From positions 20,409,946 through 20,473,945 of the forward strand of contig NC_079148.1 in assembly GCF_945859685.1 (NCBI RefSeq): a DNA stretch of 64,000 nt. Reading direction: 5' to 3'. Below the pieces are notes generated by a model that was not told where the DNA came from, made no database searches, and saw nothing but the letters and a program-made list of their open reading frames with translations. Made by a program: the position numbers and the translations under genes. Positions within the stretch are counted from its first letter, which is position 1. Each line of letters opens with the position of its first letter. Source of the stretch: Eupeodes corollae. Taxonomy: Eukaryota > Arthropoda > Insecta > Diptera > Syrphidae. Shown here in pieces: positions 35,955 to 48,069 of this stretch.

Positions 35955-36110
35955 TAAGTCTTCCTGACGTAGACAAAGTAAATATTGCCGTATCTAAGTA
36001 TAGTATGAAGTTGGAGCAGACGGCCTTAATGCAGAGCTTTTCAAAGCAGCTACAGATAATTAGTTTAATAGCATGCATCAACGTATCCGTAAAATATCGT
36101 ATGGATCATC
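35955..36110 (+). mobile_element. RTE-type LINE fragment (plus-strand arm)
   Basis: The frame LGADGLNAELFKAATDN then NSMHQRIRKISYG corresponds to KSNKAAGADGLYAKLFKAVG...SMHQLICKIW in the RTE element at 45990-46313. It lies head to head with the minus-strand arm just before it. Confidence 0.7.
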
Positions 36111-38457
36111 CTGGTTTGACAGCGAAATTGGGTTCTTAGATTTAGACTGAAGTCCAATCACGTTTTGACTGCATGTTAGTACAATAGGGTAATTCAGGTT
36201 GGTATCACTGGCATTTGACACCTGTCAAACTTAAATGTAATAATATTAGTTGAATGTTTGCAATTTACGATAAATTGATCATGCAGTAATCAAAAACTAA
36301 AAGCAACTAACTATTACGTCTATTGACCACCAAGATCATACGATTTGACATAATAATATTTTTTTCTGTCGGTTCTTACAAAAATCTTCATCTTCATCAA
36401 AAATGCATAAATATGTTTGGTTTCTATTATTTCCCAGTACACACACGTCTTGACTGTGACTGTCATCTGTTAATGCCATTGGTTTGCTGATTGTCATTAA
36501 GTGAAGAGTTTTGCTAAATTTGACTTGAATTGTCAGATTTTGATTTGGTGTTATCTGCTAACAATAACTCGTCCATTATGTTCAGTGATATGTCTGCTTT
36601 TTGTTTGATCATTTATTGACATCTGCTGTCAAAGGCTGTGATACAGTGACATCTATGTTATCGATCCACTTATTTTCGGCTCTACTATAATTTATTAAGA
36701 TTTTTCTTTCACTCTTTTTATTAAACAACAAATAAACTTTAAACCAATAATATTTATTGAATTTTGACACTTAGTATCTCATATTGATATATAGTAACTA
36801 ATGTCACTCAAAATTAAGTAAATTTATATTTATGATACATAAATTGTTAAAGTGCCTTCTATTGTTTAAGTGACATCTGTCAACTCACACATCACACTTC
36901 TACTAATTGATATTGTCTATCTCAATTTATAGTTCAGCTAAACTGTCACCATTGAACTAGTGCTTGCTTTTAATGTCTTGTTTACTGTCAAATTGCTTCG
37001 ATAAACTCTCAAACTCCTAAACCATTAAATACAAAATATCTAATAACCAGTAAATCTTAACAAGAAAAAAATACATTATTTTATGTCTTTACCATAATTG
37101 GTCGATCTTCAGAAATCCAGACATTCCTACAAACAATTCATACTCAAACAGACCCCTTAATGCCGCCTTCGTGCATCGCTGTGTCGTCGCCGGTTACTAT
37201 GCCTTGATAAGAATTTATGACAGAGAGAAATAAAAATTAAATCAAAGCGGAAACTGTCACCTGCCTTGGCATTGGCAATGGTATGACCGAGCCCTTACGT
37301 TCATGGCTTCGTGTGCCATGATACTGATAAAGGAAAATTCAGTTTAATTCTGTCTGAATGGGTGGGGTGCGATGATAATAGGGAATTCCGGTCCAGACTC
37401 CGCACACACAGAAGGGTGGGCTCATGGCTACAGCAGTGTTAAGGTTATAGTCAGAGAGTTGGCGTTGAAATTTCGGTACATAGATTAAATTAACGAAAAG
37501 ACTTATACCAATACAAAAATTAATCGTATTTAAATTTGACAGTTCCTTTCATAAAATGACATTTTAGAGAGTCTGTCATTCGGTTTCAGAAATTTCTTTT
37601 AACACCACTGCACAGTTCGGTTAAATGTCAATCTGAGAATTAAAAACTTCACAAGAAATCGTGTTGTCCTTTTCCCTCAAATGACATATTCTTAAAAATA
37701 GTTTGGCTTTGTATGAAAAAAGTGCTCCTGAACTTTTTTATGATCTTTAAGATAATATCAGTGTCTATCATTTTGATTCCGGCTTCGGTTTCTTTTATTT
37801 GAGTTTTTTAATGATAAATACAAAAGATCGAAAAATGACTCATTGATGTCATATTGTAATATCTATTTTTATTCTTTAGTCAACTGTCACACTGCAAAAA
37901 CATGGGGTCACTTAAGCAGCCGTTTTTAATATCTGGCATTTTGAATTTTGACAACTTGCCAAATCAATATTTGTACATTGAATATTTTGAACATTTAAAT
38001 GTGTCTGTTTGCAATATGATTTCCTTGGCTATAATTCAAATTGTTTTAGCATAAATTCAAGTTTATTTTGTATATTTAACTTCATCATTAGTTTGAATTT
38101 CAATTTCAGGTTTTTTGTGAGTATTTTATTTGTACGTCATTTACGCAAATAAAAAACAAATATTAAAATAATAAATTTGAATCAATATTGTTTTTTTTTG
38201 TTTATTTTCATTATTATTTTAATATTGTTGAAATTTTAAATAACTGAAGCATGACCAGATGCAAAGCATGAAATTTTGCCAATTAGTTTGTAGCTATGCA
38301 TATTTTTGTTATACAAATTATTTTACTTACTACTCATAAAAAATAAAATTTAATTATTTAAAGTATTAAATTTATGATCTTCCTATTAACAATAATAATT
38401 TGTTTGATATTATCTCAAATAATTATGTTAAGTTGAAATACATATTCTCGTATATAT
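36111..38457. other. Gene-less stretch rich in TGTCA/TGACA words, with a dispersed-repeat unit
   Basis: A unit of the dispersed repeat sits near 36198-36310 (GTTGGTATCACTGGCATTTG, ACACCTGTCAAAC). From about 36180 to 37960 I count roughly 25 TGTCA or TGACA words, clearly more than base composition predicts. Region 37120-37450 is less AT-rich than its surroundings but holds no long frame. The remainder to 38457 is very AT-rich. Confidence 0.55.
36198..36310 (+). repeat. Dispersed ~135-bp repeat, third unit
   Basis: Shares GTTGGTATCACTGGCATT and the palindromic TTTGACACCTGTCAAA with the unit at 6404, followed by AGTTGAATGTTTGC. Confidence 0.65.
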
Positions 38458-38825
38458 ATAAAGGGTGGGCCAAAATAAATAATAATAAATAAAATGACAA
38501 CCAGCCAACATTCATATTAATAAATTATTGGCGCACAACGATATTCAAGTAACTGTTTTTGTAGTAGCGCATTTTATGACTCCAATATCCCAAGACTTTA
38601 TTGATGCTTTTGGGCTATAGCTCAAGCATTGCTTGGATGATATTGGACTTAAGCGCTTGAATTGTTTTTAGTCGGACTGTTGGATTCATCAGAACAAAAA
38701 TCCAAAAGAGACATTGGAGCTCCAGTATGATAGGATGATTTAGGACTTTTATTAGCAATAGATAGACCAAAAAACCAAACCAAATTTCTTTCAAATCCAG
38801 ATCTTCGATTTCAATAACAAAAAAA
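38458..38825 (-). pseudogene. DDE transposon remnant, transposase C-terminus
   Basis: The segment begins (+ strand) AAGGGTGGGCCAAAATAAAT, which looks like the terminal inverted repeat of mariner-type elements. On the minus strand a frame gives MNPTVRLKTIQALKSNIIQA, then YWSHKMRYYKNSYLNIVV, matching the spacing of a transposase C-terminus (xPxTIxxLKxNIxxA ... NWxxRM ... GGHLNDI). The other end and the catalytic core are gone. TTAAC copy 4 starts next to it. Confidence 0.45.
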
Positions 38826-41727
38826 AGAGGCTGGGATGCGACCCACACTGTTAACTTCCCATCCCGTCCGTCTATTCGTCTTGCTTAAAGTTTGTAGGTT
38901 TTCGTGTTGGGTTAAAAAAGTTGTCAATTGAATTATTCTTACAAATTTTAAAATTACCAACAATATTTTTCATATAAAGAAATAGTTTAGTTTGAAAATT
39001 TAGTTTTTGAAATAGATTTCCAGTCGAAAACAAATTTTTACCAATTTTAGTAAAATTTCTTAAATTTTGACAAACTTTTAGATTGGAATTAATTTGAGAG
39101 ATATCAATAACAGAACATCAATTTTTACCAAATTTGCGTACCTACTATTTTTTAAAATTTTATTTTTTTTTATGAAAAATGGACTGTTAGATTTTATAAA
39201 AAAAAAACTACTAAATATCGAAAACAATATTTTCTGTGAAGACAGTATTTTTAATTTTTAAAAGCTTTCTTACCAAGTTTTAGTATCGTTTTCTGTTAGG
39301 TTTTTATTTTTTGTAAAAAAAATAGATTTTCCTCAAAATTTTACTGAGCGTTGAAAACAATATTTTTTAAAAGATAAAAAAAGTTAAAAGCCAATATCTT
39401 AAAGTTTTGAAACGATATTTGAGTCGAAAATCAGTTTTTATCAACTTTTATTAATTTTTTTTTGTTAGGTTTTAATTTTTTAAAAAAAACTTTCAATTCG
39501 ATTTTTCTCAAAATTTTTCCGAATGTTGAAAACAAAATTTCTTTGTAACTTAAAATTAAGTGCAAGCCATAATCTTATAGTTTTGAAAAGATATTTGATT
39601 CGAAAATCAATTTTTACCAACTTTTGTTAATTTTTCTATTCAGTTTTTTTTTTAAGAAAACTGTCAATTCGATTGTTCTTAAAAATTGTACTGAATGTTG
39701 ACAACAATATTTTTTTAAAGGATAAAACTAGTCTAAAGCTAAATTCTCAAAGTTTTAAAAAGATATTTGAGTCGAAAATCAATTTTTACCAACTTTTGTT
39801 AAATTTTTATTTACTGTAAAAAAACTGTTAATTCGATTTTTCTCAAAATTGTATTTAATATTGACAAAAATATTTGTTTTAAAAGAAAAAAATTAGTTTA
39901 AAGCCAAAAGCTCAATGTTTTCAAAAGATATTTGAGTTAAAAATCAATTTTTACCAACTTTTGTTAAATTTTCTTTTAAATTTTTATTTTTTGTAAAAAA
40001 AACTGTCAATTCGATTTTTCTCAAAATTTCACCAAATATTGAAAACAATATTTTTTATCAGCAAAATTTAGTTGGAAGGCAAAGTTCCAAGTTTTTGAAA
40101 AGATATTTGGGTCAAAAATCAATTTTTACCAACTTTTGTTAAATTTTAAGTTTCTATTTTTAGTAAGAAAACTGTCAATTCGATTTTTTTCAAAATTTTA
40201 CTTAATATTGACAATAATATTTTTTAATAGATAAAAGAAGTTTAAAGGTAATATCTCAAATTTTTGAAAAGATGTTTGAGTCCAAAATCAAGTTTACCGA
40301 CTTTTATTAATTTCCTTCTTTAGGTTTTATTTTTTGTAAAAAAAACTGTCAATTCGATTTTTCTCAAAATTTTTCCAAGTATTGAAAACAATATTTCTTA
40401 TAAGATAAACTTAGTTGGAAGCCAAAGTCCTAAGTTTTTGAAACGATATTTGAGTCGAAATGACTTTAAACCAACTTTTGTTGAATTTTCTTTTAATTTT
40501 TACTTTTTCTAAAAAAAAGCTATCAATTTGATTTTTCTCAAAACCTTACTGAATGTTGAAAACAATATTTTTTAAAAGATAAAAGTAGTTTAAATCCACT
40601 ATCGCAACGTTTTGAAAAGATATTTAAGTCGAAAATCAATTTTTACCAACTTTTAATAATTTTCTTGTTTAGGTTTTTATTTTTTTGTAAAAAAACTATC
40701 AATTCGATTTTTTTTCAAAACCTTTCAAAATCTTTAAAACAATATTTCCTATAAGTTAAAATTAGTTTAAAGCCAAAGTCTCAAGTTTTTGAAAAGATAT
40801 TTGAGTCGAAAATCAGTTCTTACCAACTTTTATTAATTTTTTTGTTTAGATTTTTATTTGTTGTAAAAAAAACTGTCAATTCGATTTTTCTCAAAATTTT
40901 TCAAATGTTGAAAAGAATATTTCTTATAAAATAAAATAAGCTAGAAGCCATAATCTCAAATTTTTGAAAAGATATTTGAACTGAAATTCAATTTTTACCA
41001 ACTTTGAGTAACGTTCTTTTTAGGTTTTTATTTTTTTATTAAAAAACTTTCAATCCGATTTTTCTCAAAATTTTATTGAATGTTGAGAACAATATTTTTT
41101 AGTAGATAAAAGTAAGTTGTCGAAAATCAATTTTTACCAACTTTTGGTAATATTCGTTTAGGTTTTTAATTTTTTTTTAAAAATTGAAAGTTTGATTATT
41201 GTCAAAAATTTACCGAAAGTCAAAAACCTTATTCCTCGTTGCACAAAATTTTTTTGGAGATAAAATCATTTTTTTATAAAATTTTCCAGGTGGATTTTTT
41301 CAAAAATATATCTGTTTGGTATCACTTTACAATATATATTTTAATTTTAATTCAAGCTTTCAGCGTTATTAGTTCGTGAGATATTTAGGGTTATCCAAAA
41401 TTTTAACCTTTTTTTATAAATTGTTATGGTAAAAAAAAATACACACTAATTTTTTTGAGATTCCTTTCTACATCTTTCTGCATTATTATCTTCTTAGCAA
41501 AATTTATTTGATGTCGATATCTCTTCTGGTTCTTGAGCTATGGACAACGAAAAAACCTCGAGAACGTACAAAGGTACGTACATACATAGTACACATGCAC
41601 GTACAGACATTTCTCTGAAAATCTTTTATTTTGACTCTAGTGACCTTAAAAGTTGAAACGCCCAGAAATGTCAAAATTTTCAACTTGACAAATCTGACCC
41701 ATTAGAAAAACTTCCTATAAGAACTTA
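38826..41727 (+). mobile_element. TTAAC-family repeat, copy 4, expanded
   Basis: The left end TTAACTTCCCATCCC is at 38851, preceded by ~25 bases shared with copy 3. The right end is CTTCCTATAAGAACTTAA near 41710-41727. Between lies a long array of the family's internal unit. At about 2.9 kb it is several times longer than copies 1 and 2. It encodes nothing. Confidence 0.8.
39120..41290 (+). repeat. Tandem array, ~172-bp unit, about 12-13 copies
   Basis: The anchor TCAATTCGATTTTT (or a close variant) recurs near 39323, 39491, 39663, 39825, 40002, 40171, 40345, 40520, 40697, 40873 and 41047, i.e. every 162-177 bases, with a diverged unit at 41185 and one before 39323. Each unit also has GATATTTGAGTCGAAAATCA, TTTTTACCAACTTTTGTTAA and GAAAACAATATTT. 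Units differ by substitutions and small indels, so the array is not recent. Confidence 0.85.
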
Positions 41728-44700
41728 AAAAGTTGGTTAATATGGCATTGTAACGCCTCCGCCGCCACCACCCTTTACCGGAACGTTCCAATTAACGTAG
41801 CAGCCGAAATAAAAATGCACCAATTACCCAGTTACTTTTACTCTTTTTAAGTTTGTTCAAAAAGTATTGAGCGTTTATAAGATCGATGGTGAAGATCCTT
41901 AATTGAGTCTCACAATCTCAAAATTGGTAGGAGTAGCCTCATTCTCGTTAAATGTGCACAAAACTGGGACGGAAACCGTGAGTGTTGTCGAATAGCTAAC
42001 CAAGAATTTATTTCAAAACTTCTAAAAAAACACTCACTTTGGGATAAGTTTTCAATATTTTACAATCGTGATTCAAGCTCAACTCATAAGCACTTTAACT
42101 TTTAGTAAATAAGAAGCTCGAAGGATTCAAGTATGTTAAATGTAACCATTTCTTTTTTTGAGTGTCCAAATGTAGGTCCTTATCACTTCTTTTGAGAGTT
42201 TCTAATAAATGCGTACTTTTCGATGAATCAATTCAAAGTTTCTTTTCCTAGGTGTTTAAAAAGTCTAAATAATGTTTTCACATTTTTGAATGAACCTTCA
42301 TTTGACACAAATAAAAAAAAACAGTTTAAATAACTTAAAGGAGTAATTTTTGTTTTAATTGAAAACTGTTGAAAGTTATGTCAGTAAAATTTCTTTTAAC
42401 AGATTTCAAAATGACAAATGTCAAACAAAACACCAACCTTTTACCTAAAATTTGAGTTAACCTACACCAAATACCAACATATCTTTTTACATGATGTTAT
42501 TAAATGGCTAATTGTTTTGATTACCCAGAAATTTCAGTACACAAAAAATAAGTAATTTATCCTTGACAAAGCACACGCAAAAACTTATTCAAAGTTCGCT
42601 TAACTTTATATTTTTATAGGTACCTTAACTTCCCTTATTATTCGCTAATCTGTTCACTATAATTGCACGTTCAATTTTCCGCTATAATAAACTCTAACAA
42701 TAAGATCTCAATTTACTTTTCGTGTTTTATTGCTTTATCCCTTCACTATCAAAAAATTCGTAGAAAAAAAAGTTACGTATACGCCACAGAAGCCATTATT
42801 ATACTTTTCACTTAAACAGCTACCAACGAGTTAGTGGACTTCAAATAAAGTTTTTACATTTTTTTTCTCTCTCTCTCTTTATATATTCTGACGTCAAATT
42901 CAATTAACTTCAAATAACAACAAAAACAATGAAAGGACATCAAGACGAAAAAAAATAAAGTAAAGGATTGCTATTTTTTTTGTTTTCTCTTGTGGATGTA
43001 ACATTTCCTGAACATTTCAAAAACTGATGGAAAACAATTTCCAACACGAAACATCGCCTGATATTTTGCGGTTTTTTTATTTTTATTCTTGTCGGAATTA
43101 AGTGGTCTCACATTAAATATGTAAAATGATAGTCCTTTTGACAAATAAGACATTTTGGACTTGAATTTAGTTGACCGCTTAGTTAAAGTGAATAAAGGAA
43201 TTTCATGAAATGGCTTTGTGGTGATTTGTATCCTTTTTTTGTATTGTTCTGTTTTAATTAACTGATAAACATTTAAAACACGAAGCTATACATTTTTTAA
43301 ACTAAAGACAAATTTAAAAAAAGGAGAAACTTGTACAAATACTTTCGAATAATATTAAAGGATTTCCCTAATGAGAGAAAAGAGAATTATTTTCATTTTT
43401 TTTTCTACCTCAACTCAACCAACAACTGTCTTTGTTTCAACTTAAAATTAATATATTTTCACGCCTCGACTTCGGCGTTGTCATCGTCCTCGATGTCCTT
43501 GTTTTATTTCCCCAGAGATAGTGCGGAAGCTGGCGGTGCAGTCAAAATGAAATTAAACATTTTTTCTGGTTTTCTTTCTTCTTTATCCTTGTTCTTCTTT
43601 CATTTTTGTTTGTACCTTACCTCTACTCGTACGCTTGATGCTGGTGTCCTTATATATTTTCCCTCGGTATATCCTTTATGGGTAATTATGTACAGGACAA
43701 TTATTATTATATAACGAACAGAACTTGAGGGAATGGTCATTTCATTTCAGTTTAAAATAGTTTCTGTGGACACTTTATTTCGACGTTTTCGACTTTTTCT
43801 TCCATTTTGTTTTTATGTTTTATTTCCATGTTCCCCTTAATGAATGTTTTTATTATGATTTCTTCTTGTCCTTTCCAAGTCTCAAGGACCGTTTGTAGAG
43901 ATGATTTCATTTGAATACAAAACAAGAATATAATTGAGATATTAAAATAGAAGGTGTTTTTTTAACAGCAACGTTTGTGGTAGAATTAAAAGTGGAGTCA
44001 GGGACTTTTTGAGGACTGCCAATGAAACTTTATGAATGCATATTTTTATACATAAATAGGAAATATTTTAGAGGTGCTCTTATAAACGAGTACAATTCAT
44101 ATTTTATTTTTCTTTCTTCGTGCTCACTTAACGTGGCATCGACATTTTGACATTGTTCAGAAATAGAATAATCATAATAAAATATTTTGATGAGTTTTTT
44201 CTTATCTTTAGGATGACAGCTTAGGTAGGAATATGATTTTAATAAATGAAATTGTGGCACTTATCTTTTAAAAGAAAATTATTTTAGTGAGCACTTTTAT
44301 ATGGGGGTTTCTGAACTTGTTATATTTTTGCAACTTAAGTATCTTAAAAATTTTAGAAATGATGACCTTATCAGAAACATCTTTTTTTATAGAACGAAAT
44401 TCCAAATCATTCAACAAAGTGCCAACGATAGAAAAAGGAAAGATAACTGATGCAACATTTCTGAACAAACAGTTACTTCAAATAAGCAGAACAATGTTGA
44501 GTCATATTTTATTTCAATTGCCACTTTCTAGATCTCTATTATAGCAAACGAAAGAATTTAATATAGTTTTTAAACACCATTGTTGAATTCCAACCCTCAA
44601 ACAATTTTTTCGTAATACTCGCAGTTCTAGGAACGCCCATTAGTTTTAACCTTAACTTTAATTCCGGACGTATTGTCAAGTACTGAGTTATTTTTTTGAG

Positions 44701-45056
44701 ACACATTATGAATGTTGTATGATTTTGCCAAATTTGTAGTCATATTTTGATATTCAAAACTTTAAGACCAAAGTGCACCAATTTTTCTTCTCAAATCGTT
44801 CCCTTCTTTCCTCTCTGTTAAGGTTAATTGGAAACTATTCATATTCATTGGTTTTTATTATTATTGAAAACAACCATTGAATTTTTCTGACAGGTTCATT
44901 AAACGTTTCTGTCATTTAAACAATTCTGATTCGAATCAGTCATTTTCTGACCGAAATCAAGCAATTGAAATAAGAGTAAATCATTGAAAGTTCCACTGAC
45001 AGGATTGAAAACAATGAAAAAAGAACGATTTCAGTGGACCAATTTTGTCTGGAATT
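41728..45056. other. Gene-less AT-rich stretch
   Basis: No element recognised. A (CT)n run lies near 42865-42880. A 127-residue frame at 43331-43714 contains a hydrophobic stretch and is discussed as a speculative signal-peptide exon among the findings. Other frames lack motifs. Confidence 0.5.
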
Positions 45057-45075
45057 ACTTACTTACTTACTTAAG
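45057..45075 (-). repeat. (TTAC)n tail of the RTE element
   Basis: Four to five TTAC units (GTAA on the element's strand) next to AAGGTGGCGC. The RTE piece at 30440-30708 ends with the same motif. Confidence 0.75.
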
Positions 45076-45273
45076 GTGGCGCTACAGTCCTGTGTGTACT
45101 AGGGCCTCAACCAACAAGCTTCTCCATCTTACTCGGTCCCTAGCTAGATGTCTCCAGTTTCGCGCTCCAAGTTGGGTACGATAAGGGTCTTATATAGCAA
45201 CACTTTGGTCCTTCGAGTGAGGACTTTAGAGTTATTCTGCGTTTGATCTCAGCGCTGGTGTTCTTTTTTGTGT

Positions 45274-46380
45274 TTACAGCTGAGCGAAGTCCTTGACTAC
45301 CTCAAAGTTACGTCTGTCGCTAGTGACGTTTTGACCAAGACGTCGGTGTTGTATGTCCTTTCTTGACGACAGCATGTTCTTCGTTTTGCCCCCAGTAACC
45401 GTTAAACCCAATTTTGTCGCCTCTGCCTCAATACTCACAAAAGCCCCATTGACATCACGCTGAGTTCTTCCGATTATGTGAATGTCATCAGCATATGCTC
45501 GTAATTGGACAGACTTTTGAAAGATAGTGCCTCTAGTGTTGACGTGTGAGCTCTGCACTATTGTTTCAAGTACGATGTTGAAAAAATCGCATTACAGCGC
45601 ATCACCTTGTCTAAAACCTTTTTTTACATCGAAAGGTTCTGTTAAGTTGTTTCCAACCTTTATGGAGCAGCGTGAATTCTCTATGGTCAACCTGCACAAA
45701 CGAACGAGTTTGGCAGGGATGCCAAAACTAGATTGACTCTATACAGCTCGTCCCTGTAGATGCTGTCATATGCGGTGGGTGTCAATTTGGTGTTCTTGGG
45801 TTTTTCCAGGATCTGCCGTAATGTTAATATTTGATCGACTGTGGATTTTCCTGGTCTTAAACCATACTGATAAGGACCTATCAGGTTGTTGACGATAGGC
45901 TTCAGACGTTCACATATTACAGCAGAGAAGATTTCATAGGCTTTGTTAAGTAGACTGATTCCTCTATAGTTGATGCAGTTTAGAGGGTTTTATTTCAGGA
46001 TCGGGCAAACAATACTGAGGTTCCATTCATCGGGCATGTTTTCTTCCGACCATATCTTACAGATAAGTTGGTGCATGCTCCTAACCAACTTATAGCCCAC
46101 TGCTTTAAAGAGCTTGGCATACAAGCCATCCGCTCCAGCGGCTTTATTAGACTTCAGCTTAGATATGGCAATCTTTACTTCATGTAAGTTGGGAGAACTG
46201 GATTGTTGGCTTCCGTCGTCTATGTTAAATGGATCATCCTGAATGACAGCGGAATTCAGTTCGTCGTTGCCGTTATACAGTCTGCAGAAGTGGTCCTTCC
46301 ATATCCTCAGCATTGACTGCTGTTCAGCTATGATCTTTCCACTTTCGTCTTTGCAGCCTTTGGGTCTAAGTTAAAGTACC
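45274..46380 (-). pseudogene. RTE reverse transcriptase, broken
   Basis: Frame 45990-46313 has LKSNKAAGADGLYAKLFKAV and ICKIWSEENMPDEWNLSIV (RT fingers). After a stop the remains of INYRGISLLNKAYEIFSAVI and YQYGLRPGKSTVDQILTLRQ follow. Frame 45274-45558 has LRAYADDIHIIGRT (catalytic YADD) and VSIEAEATKLGLTVTGGKTK. Motif A and the PQG region lie in a heavily mutated part (45560-45740). Confidence 0.85.
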
Positions 46381-46539
46381 TGTGAATTTCGTTTCATCTG
46401 TTCATAAAACTTTCGAGCGTCTCAACATCTTCGACAGCACGCTTCTCATGCCCTCTCTTTTTCCTTCTGAGAAGTCGGCGTTTCTCCCACCTCTTATGCT
46501 CATAGAGCTCATGAGCTCATGAGCTCTCGTCTTCTTATG

Positions 46540-47220
46540 CAGCGCCGCTTTGCGTGCCTGTTATTTGGCTGCATTTGCCTGCCGACATTCCTCATCAAAC
46601 AAGGGGTTCCTTGTTAGTGGCGGCTTGAACACCAGCACATCAGAGGCGGCTTCTCTGATTGCACCTTGGCAATTTTGCCACTGGTTTTCGATACATTGTG
46701 TTGGTGGCAGAGAACTTCGAGAGAGGTTATTTGTAACTCGGTCGGAAAAGGATTTGACAATCTCTGGCGATTGTAGCCGTTCGACGTTGTACCTTCTCCC
46801 AGCAACTCCCTGTTTTGCCTTGGGTCTGGAAATCCGAAGTGCTACCTTGGCTATAACGAGGTAGTGGTACGAGTTGATGTTAGCTCCTCGGAAAGTTCAT
46901 ACATCCATGATGCTGGAAGCGTGTCTGGCGTCGATCGCAATACGGTTAATCTGTTTGCCTAAGATCTCGAAGAACATATCTTTGGTGTTGTCGTCTTTCT
47001 CTTCCGTGGGAGCATGCGCGCATATCAGGCTAATGTTGCCGAATTTAGCCTTGATGCGTATGGTCATGAGGTGCTCATTGATGCACCTATAGTTCAAGAC
47101 TTCTTCCTTAAGTCTGGCTCCAATGGCAAAGCCGCATCCAAATAAGCGCTGTTGGGTTTCGCTGTAGCAGTCATCATAGTAAATATCACAGTTTTTTTTG
47201 GCCAGGAAGTCATCCCGACG
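46540..47220 (-). pseudogene. RTE endonuclease, broken
   Basis: Frame 46897-47097 has IRIKAKFGNISLICAHAPTE with EKDDNTKDMFFEIL, the characteristic RTE endonuclease segment (NITLIxxHAPTE). The next parts, in other frames, include NINSYHYLVIAKVALRIS (from SDHYLV-type motif) and SLPPTQCIENQWQNCQGAI. Several stops. It leads into the linker before RT. Confidence 0.8.
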
Positions 47221-47591
47221 GCACAGCCCCCAACCTGGAGGGGCAGATCCTTAGTATAACTCCAAGGACGGGGAGCCGGATAGAACCACTAATTATAGGC
47301 CTCGGCTCCGAATAATTCGTAGAAGCCCTTTAAGGTGTTCACTAAGTAGTTCAACCTTACTGAAACTGTAGACGCCACCGTTAATTCCATCTCGGGAATT
47401 CCTCTGTAAAATAACTTGACTTTCTTAACCACTTTTAGGTCTGGACAAAAAAAATCAAATTTTGAAAACCAATGATTGCTTTAGCTGGACCTTATAACTC
47501 CATTAGTGAGTTCAAATTTATAAAAATGATACTTATACGTTTGCACAGAAATCTACAGTGACTGTGGAAAAAACTTCGTGGGAGTGAATTC

Positions 47592-47700
47592 CAAACTTGA
47601 CATTTATGATTAACATTAAATAAACAAACATATTAAAGAATATTTGGCATTAGGAGTGGCGTTCTGTTTCTCAGCTCAACATTCCTATCCGACGTGAACA
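47592..47700 (+). repeat. Direct repeat, unit 1
   Basis: Shares AACTTGACATTTA, TATAAACAAACA/TAAATAAACAAACA, ATTAAAGA and GTTCTGTTTCTC with 48070-48178 in the same order. Confidence 0.6.
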
Positions 47701-48069
47701 AAGTACTCAACTGCACCTTCATCATGAAAAGATAATTTGTCACCCAAAAAATGTATGAATATTTTAGTGCACAAATATTTCTCATTGTCATTCTAGAGGG
47801 GTATCTAATCCAATCCCTCATGAACCCGCATCCCTGACTCGCAAATGCTAACACGGGCCACTGTCTCCGCCAAGCATTAATCTGTTGTCTGCCTCTACAT
47901 GGAAAATCTGCAAATCTGGCTCGAAGGACCAAATCTTTCGCCGATAAGTTACAATAAAAAATCGAAATTTTTTGTTCAACGTTATAAAGAATAGTGTTTA
48001 TTTTTCTTGGATATTATTGACACATATTATAATGATGAGTGCAACAACTAAAAATCAATCATGACTATC

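Larger units (their letters stand above)
45057..47300 (-). mobile_element. RTE-clade LINE, internally deleted and decayed
   Basis: Endonuclease (46540-47220), RT (45274-46380) and a 3' end TTACTTACTTACTTAAGGTG (+ strand, 45057 on) with a short tandem (GTAA)n-type tail, the hallmark of RTE elements. The distance from YADD to the 3' end is only ~450 bases, so the RT thumb and C-terminal region are largely deleted. The 5' end near 47300 is not well defined. Confidence 0.85.

Noticed and set aside
39120..41290. CRISPR-like regular spacing
   Set aside because: Units are ~172 bp and homologous along their length, not short identical repeats with unique spacers; the window is eukaryotic.
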